NCBI GenBank assembly: GCA_963811775.1
Contig: CAWESO010000004.1
Span: 199,334-263,333, forward strand
Reading direction: 5' to 3'
From: Chersky-840 sp963811775
GTDB lineage: Bacteria; Actinomycetota; Acidimicrobiia; Acidimicrobiales; UBA8190
DNA: 64,000 nt
Positions 62,595 through 64,000 of the stretch are shown piece after piece. The translations under genes and the position numbers were made by a program. Each line of letters starts with the position of its first letter. The stretch's first letter is position 1. The notes beneath the pieces were generated by a model, which ran no database searches, had not been told where the DNA came from, and saw only the letters and a program-made list of their open reading frames with translations.

Positions 62595-63046
62595 CTACGT
62601 CGTCCCGGTCGCGTTGGAGTACACCCGTTCGGGATGAAGGAAGACGGCGGTCCGGCGCTGTTCGGCCATCACGCGATCGAACGTTCCCCAGTCGTCATGC
62701 GTCCCACCCGCAGCCCGGAAGATGGCGCGGATCAACTCAGGAAGATGGGACGGGTCGAAGCCGGCCAGAGGATCGTCTGTCCCGACAATCTCGCAGGTAC
62801 CCTCAACCGCGGCCCACTCCCATCCTGTCCGGAAGACAGCCGTCGCGCGGGGCGCGCCCTCAAATTGGACAGCTTGGTCTTGCCGTAGGTGACGAAGGCC
62901 ACCACACGCTCGTTCGAGACCGGGTGCGGCAGGGTGCACGCGTTGACGACCGACGCCTGCACGCTGCCGTCGGCCCGTGTCGTGGCGATGACGGCCAGAT
63001 AGTGGTCGCCTGCGGCTATGCGGTCAATGCCATTGAGGTCCATCAC
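62595..63046 (-). pseudogene. PPOX/F420-dependent oxidoreductase, frameshifted
   Basis: From ATG 63046 the frame reads DLNGIDRIAAGDHYLAVIAT, TRADGSVQASVVNA, AFVTYGKTKLSNLRARP. There the sequence continues in another frame as RATAVFRTGWEWAAVEGTCE, IVGTDDPLAGFD, RTAVFLHPERVYSNATGTT to TAA 62595. The join needs one extra C in the C4 run near 62849-62852. This is a split-barrel flavin/deazaflavin reductase of the TIGR03618 kind. A homopolymer sequencing error is possible. Confidence 0.75.
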
Positions 63047-63185
63047 CGACCACTATCCCATTTGTGGAAAGCAGGGCGCGAGCGACGGTGAGAAGGCGGT
63101 GCTTTGCTGTTCATCGATCAAAGCACGTCCCATGGAGGATCGCCACGAACCGCGTATACGGGCGCTGAGCGATTAGCGTGCGCAC

Positions 63186-63287
63186 ATGGGCTTCTACCGT
63201 GAGCAGGTACTACCCCTGACCGGCATCATGATGGCGGAGCCCCTGATCTATTGGCATGGTTCGGTCACAAGGGTGGCAGGTAGGTGA
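63186..63287 (+). pseudogene. N-terminal fragment resembling a methyltransferase
   Basis: 33 codons from ATG 63186 begin GFYREQVLP, the typical opening of a class I SAM methyltransferase, but the next residues (LTGIMMAEPLIYWHG) leave the family at once and the frame stops at 63287. It overlaps the rhodanese fragment's ATG (TGATG). Too short to be functional. Confidence 0.35.
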
Positions 63288-63463
63288 TGGCCGCCGTGAC
63301 CTACCGACATCCTGAGGCGTTGGCCTCGCCGCAGTGGCTCGCTGATCACCTCGAGGACCCATCGGTCCGGGTGGTCGATGCCCGCTTCGACCTGCGGGCC
63401 ACCTCGGAGGGGGTGCTGGAGGCCGTCGCCGAACGGGACGCCTACAGCGAGGCGTTGCCATGA
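63287..63463 (+). pseudogene. N-terminal fragment of a rhodanese (thiosulfate sulfurtransferase)
   Basis: 58 residues from ATG 63287: YRHPEALASPQWLADHLED, PSVRVVDARFDLRATSEGVL, then DAYSEALP and stop. This corresponds to the first strand/helix of a tandem-domain sulfurtransferase, cut before the second strand and both active-site loops. The stop overlaps the methyltransferase fragment's ATG. A deletion junction lies at about 63440-63460. Confidence 0.6.
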
Positions 63464-63813
63464 CCCTCTGCGAGTTCGTCGATGATGCGCAGCACGTGGT
63501 GGCGGAACTGGTGCGCGTCACTCGTCCGGGGGGTCGGGTCGTCGTCGGGGCGCTTAATCGACGCAGCGCCTGGGGCGCGGCGCATCGTCGACGACTCCGC
63601 GAACCACCTTGGAGCACGGCCCACCTCTTCAGCCGCAGAGAGCTGCACGCTCTCGGTCGCCCTTACGGCCGTGTGAGGCTCGACGCCGCGCTCATCGCTC
63701 CCGGCGCCTTCGTCGGACTGGAGACGGTCGGCCCGGTGCTCGAACGCATCGGATGGATCTGTCCCAAGATCGGGGCGTTCCAGGTGCTCACGATCGAACG
63801 GCCCGCACCATGA
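63460..63813 (+). pseudogene. C-terminal half of a class I SAM methyltransferase
   Basis: 117 codons from ATG 63460: TLCEFVDDAQHVVAELVRVT, RPGGRVVVGALNRRSAWG, AHLFSRRELHALG. These are the post-SAM motifs of a Methyltransf_11 protein. Motif I and the acidic motif II are absent, so it cannot bind SAM as written. Joined in an ATGA overlap to the rhodanese fragment, so one deletion fused the two genes. Confidence 0.65.
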
Positions 63814-63814
63814 G

Positions 63815-63955
63815 ATGGGGCCACCCGATCGGTATCGCTTCCACGCGGTGAACCTGAACACGGCCGTTGTCCACGCGGATGACCTGCGTGGCCGGCTGCA
63901 CACCCGATCATCTGATCTGAGCGGGTACGACCCATCGTTCTGGAACTCGTCGTGA
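63815..63955 (+). CDS. Short hypothetical frame at the window end
   Basis: 46 codons from ATG 63815 (YRFHAVNLNTAVVHADDL ... LSGYDPSFWNSS). GC-biased third positions. The last residues resemble the C-terminus of a longer enzyme, but nothing is recognisable upstream. It stops immediately before the second 41-bp repeat. Confidence 0.3.
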   Translation: MGPPDRYRFHAVNLNTAVVHADDLRGRLHTRSSDLSGYDPSFWNSS

Positions 63956-63958
63956 ACG

Positions 63959-63999
63959 GTCAATGGTTCGAGAGTCAGCGCTCTCTTGTCAGGTCAGTG
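63959..63999 (+). repeat. 41-bp direct repeat copy 2
   Basis: Same orientation as 57226-57266, one mismatch. The mismatch changes the hairpin base pair T-A to T-G, still pairable. The repeat boundary coincides with the window edge, so any further homology cannot be judged. Confidence 0.75.
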
Positions 64000-64000
64000 A

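Noticed and set aside
1..64000. rRNA or tRNA genes
   Set aside because: No conserved rRNA stretches and no tRNA cloverleaf-like sequences were found on either strand by eye.

Overview
This is a high-GC bacterial chromosome segment, most likely from an actinobacterium of the Acidimicrobiia type. That placement is an inference. It rests on GC-rich third codon positions, frequent GTG/TTG starts with GGAGG-like ribosome binding sites, mycothiol- and F420-type enzyme families, an SCO6745-family protein, and two membrane proteins sharing the N-terminal tag MSDVSQGPGWWQA. I see no rRNA, tRNA or CRISPR array.

Layout. 1-5760 (minus strand): a tightly overlapping operon for a membrane-bound group 4 hydrogenase / complex I-like module, in the order small subunit, HyfB-, HyfC-, HyfE-, HyfF-like, as in mycobacterial Rv0082-Rv0086. 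The last gene runs off the window and the large catalytic subunit is not visible. A small CxxC protein leads the operon. 6000-18430: single housekeeping or envelope genes (three SAM methyltransferases, beta-carbonic anhydrase, lipoproteins, a BNR-repeat lipoprotein, DUF1707 protein, two GPGWWQA-tagged membrane proteins, GNAT acetyltransferase) with one clearly frameshifted pseudogene. 18730-23720: a helix-turn-helix protein, then a P450, a limonene-epoxide-hydrolase-like protein, a Rieske oxygenase and a dihydrodipicolinate-reductase-like dehydrogenase, which together look like a terpenoid or steroid-type catabolic cluster. The P450 is translationally coupled to a 38-residue stump of a class III cyclase. 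24150-35800: small conserved proteins, a large secreted repeat protein (28312-30528) and several decayed genes.

35930-46810 is an insertion-rich zone. An IS5-family element with a perfect 16-bp inverted repeat and TTA target duplication sits exactly in the stop codon of degV. An integrase-core (rve) transposase truncates a sulfotransferase. A 2.3-kb element with about 20-bp inverted repeats encodes a 729-residue DDE transposase. A diverged repeat of about 300 bp occurs at both 23.84-24.14 kb and 43.05-43.36 kb. 46890-57020: an ABC-2 exporter, a lipoprotein, an atypical long pyruvate-kinase-like enzyme, an epimerase/membrane-protein pair and a dienelactone hydrolase. 57226-64000 is bounded by a 41-bp direct repeat (40 of 41 identical). 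It holds an alpha/beta hydrolase, a P450 remnant, a diiron oxygenase divergent from a CdaR/PucR-type regulator, a papain-like amidase, and a terminal set of broken genes (frameshifted F420/PPOX enzyme, rhodanese N-terminus, methyltransferase pieces).

The window is unusually rich in broken genes, about a dozen. Some single-base lesions could be assembly errors. The insertions, truncations and chimeric junctions look like real genome decay in accessory DNA.
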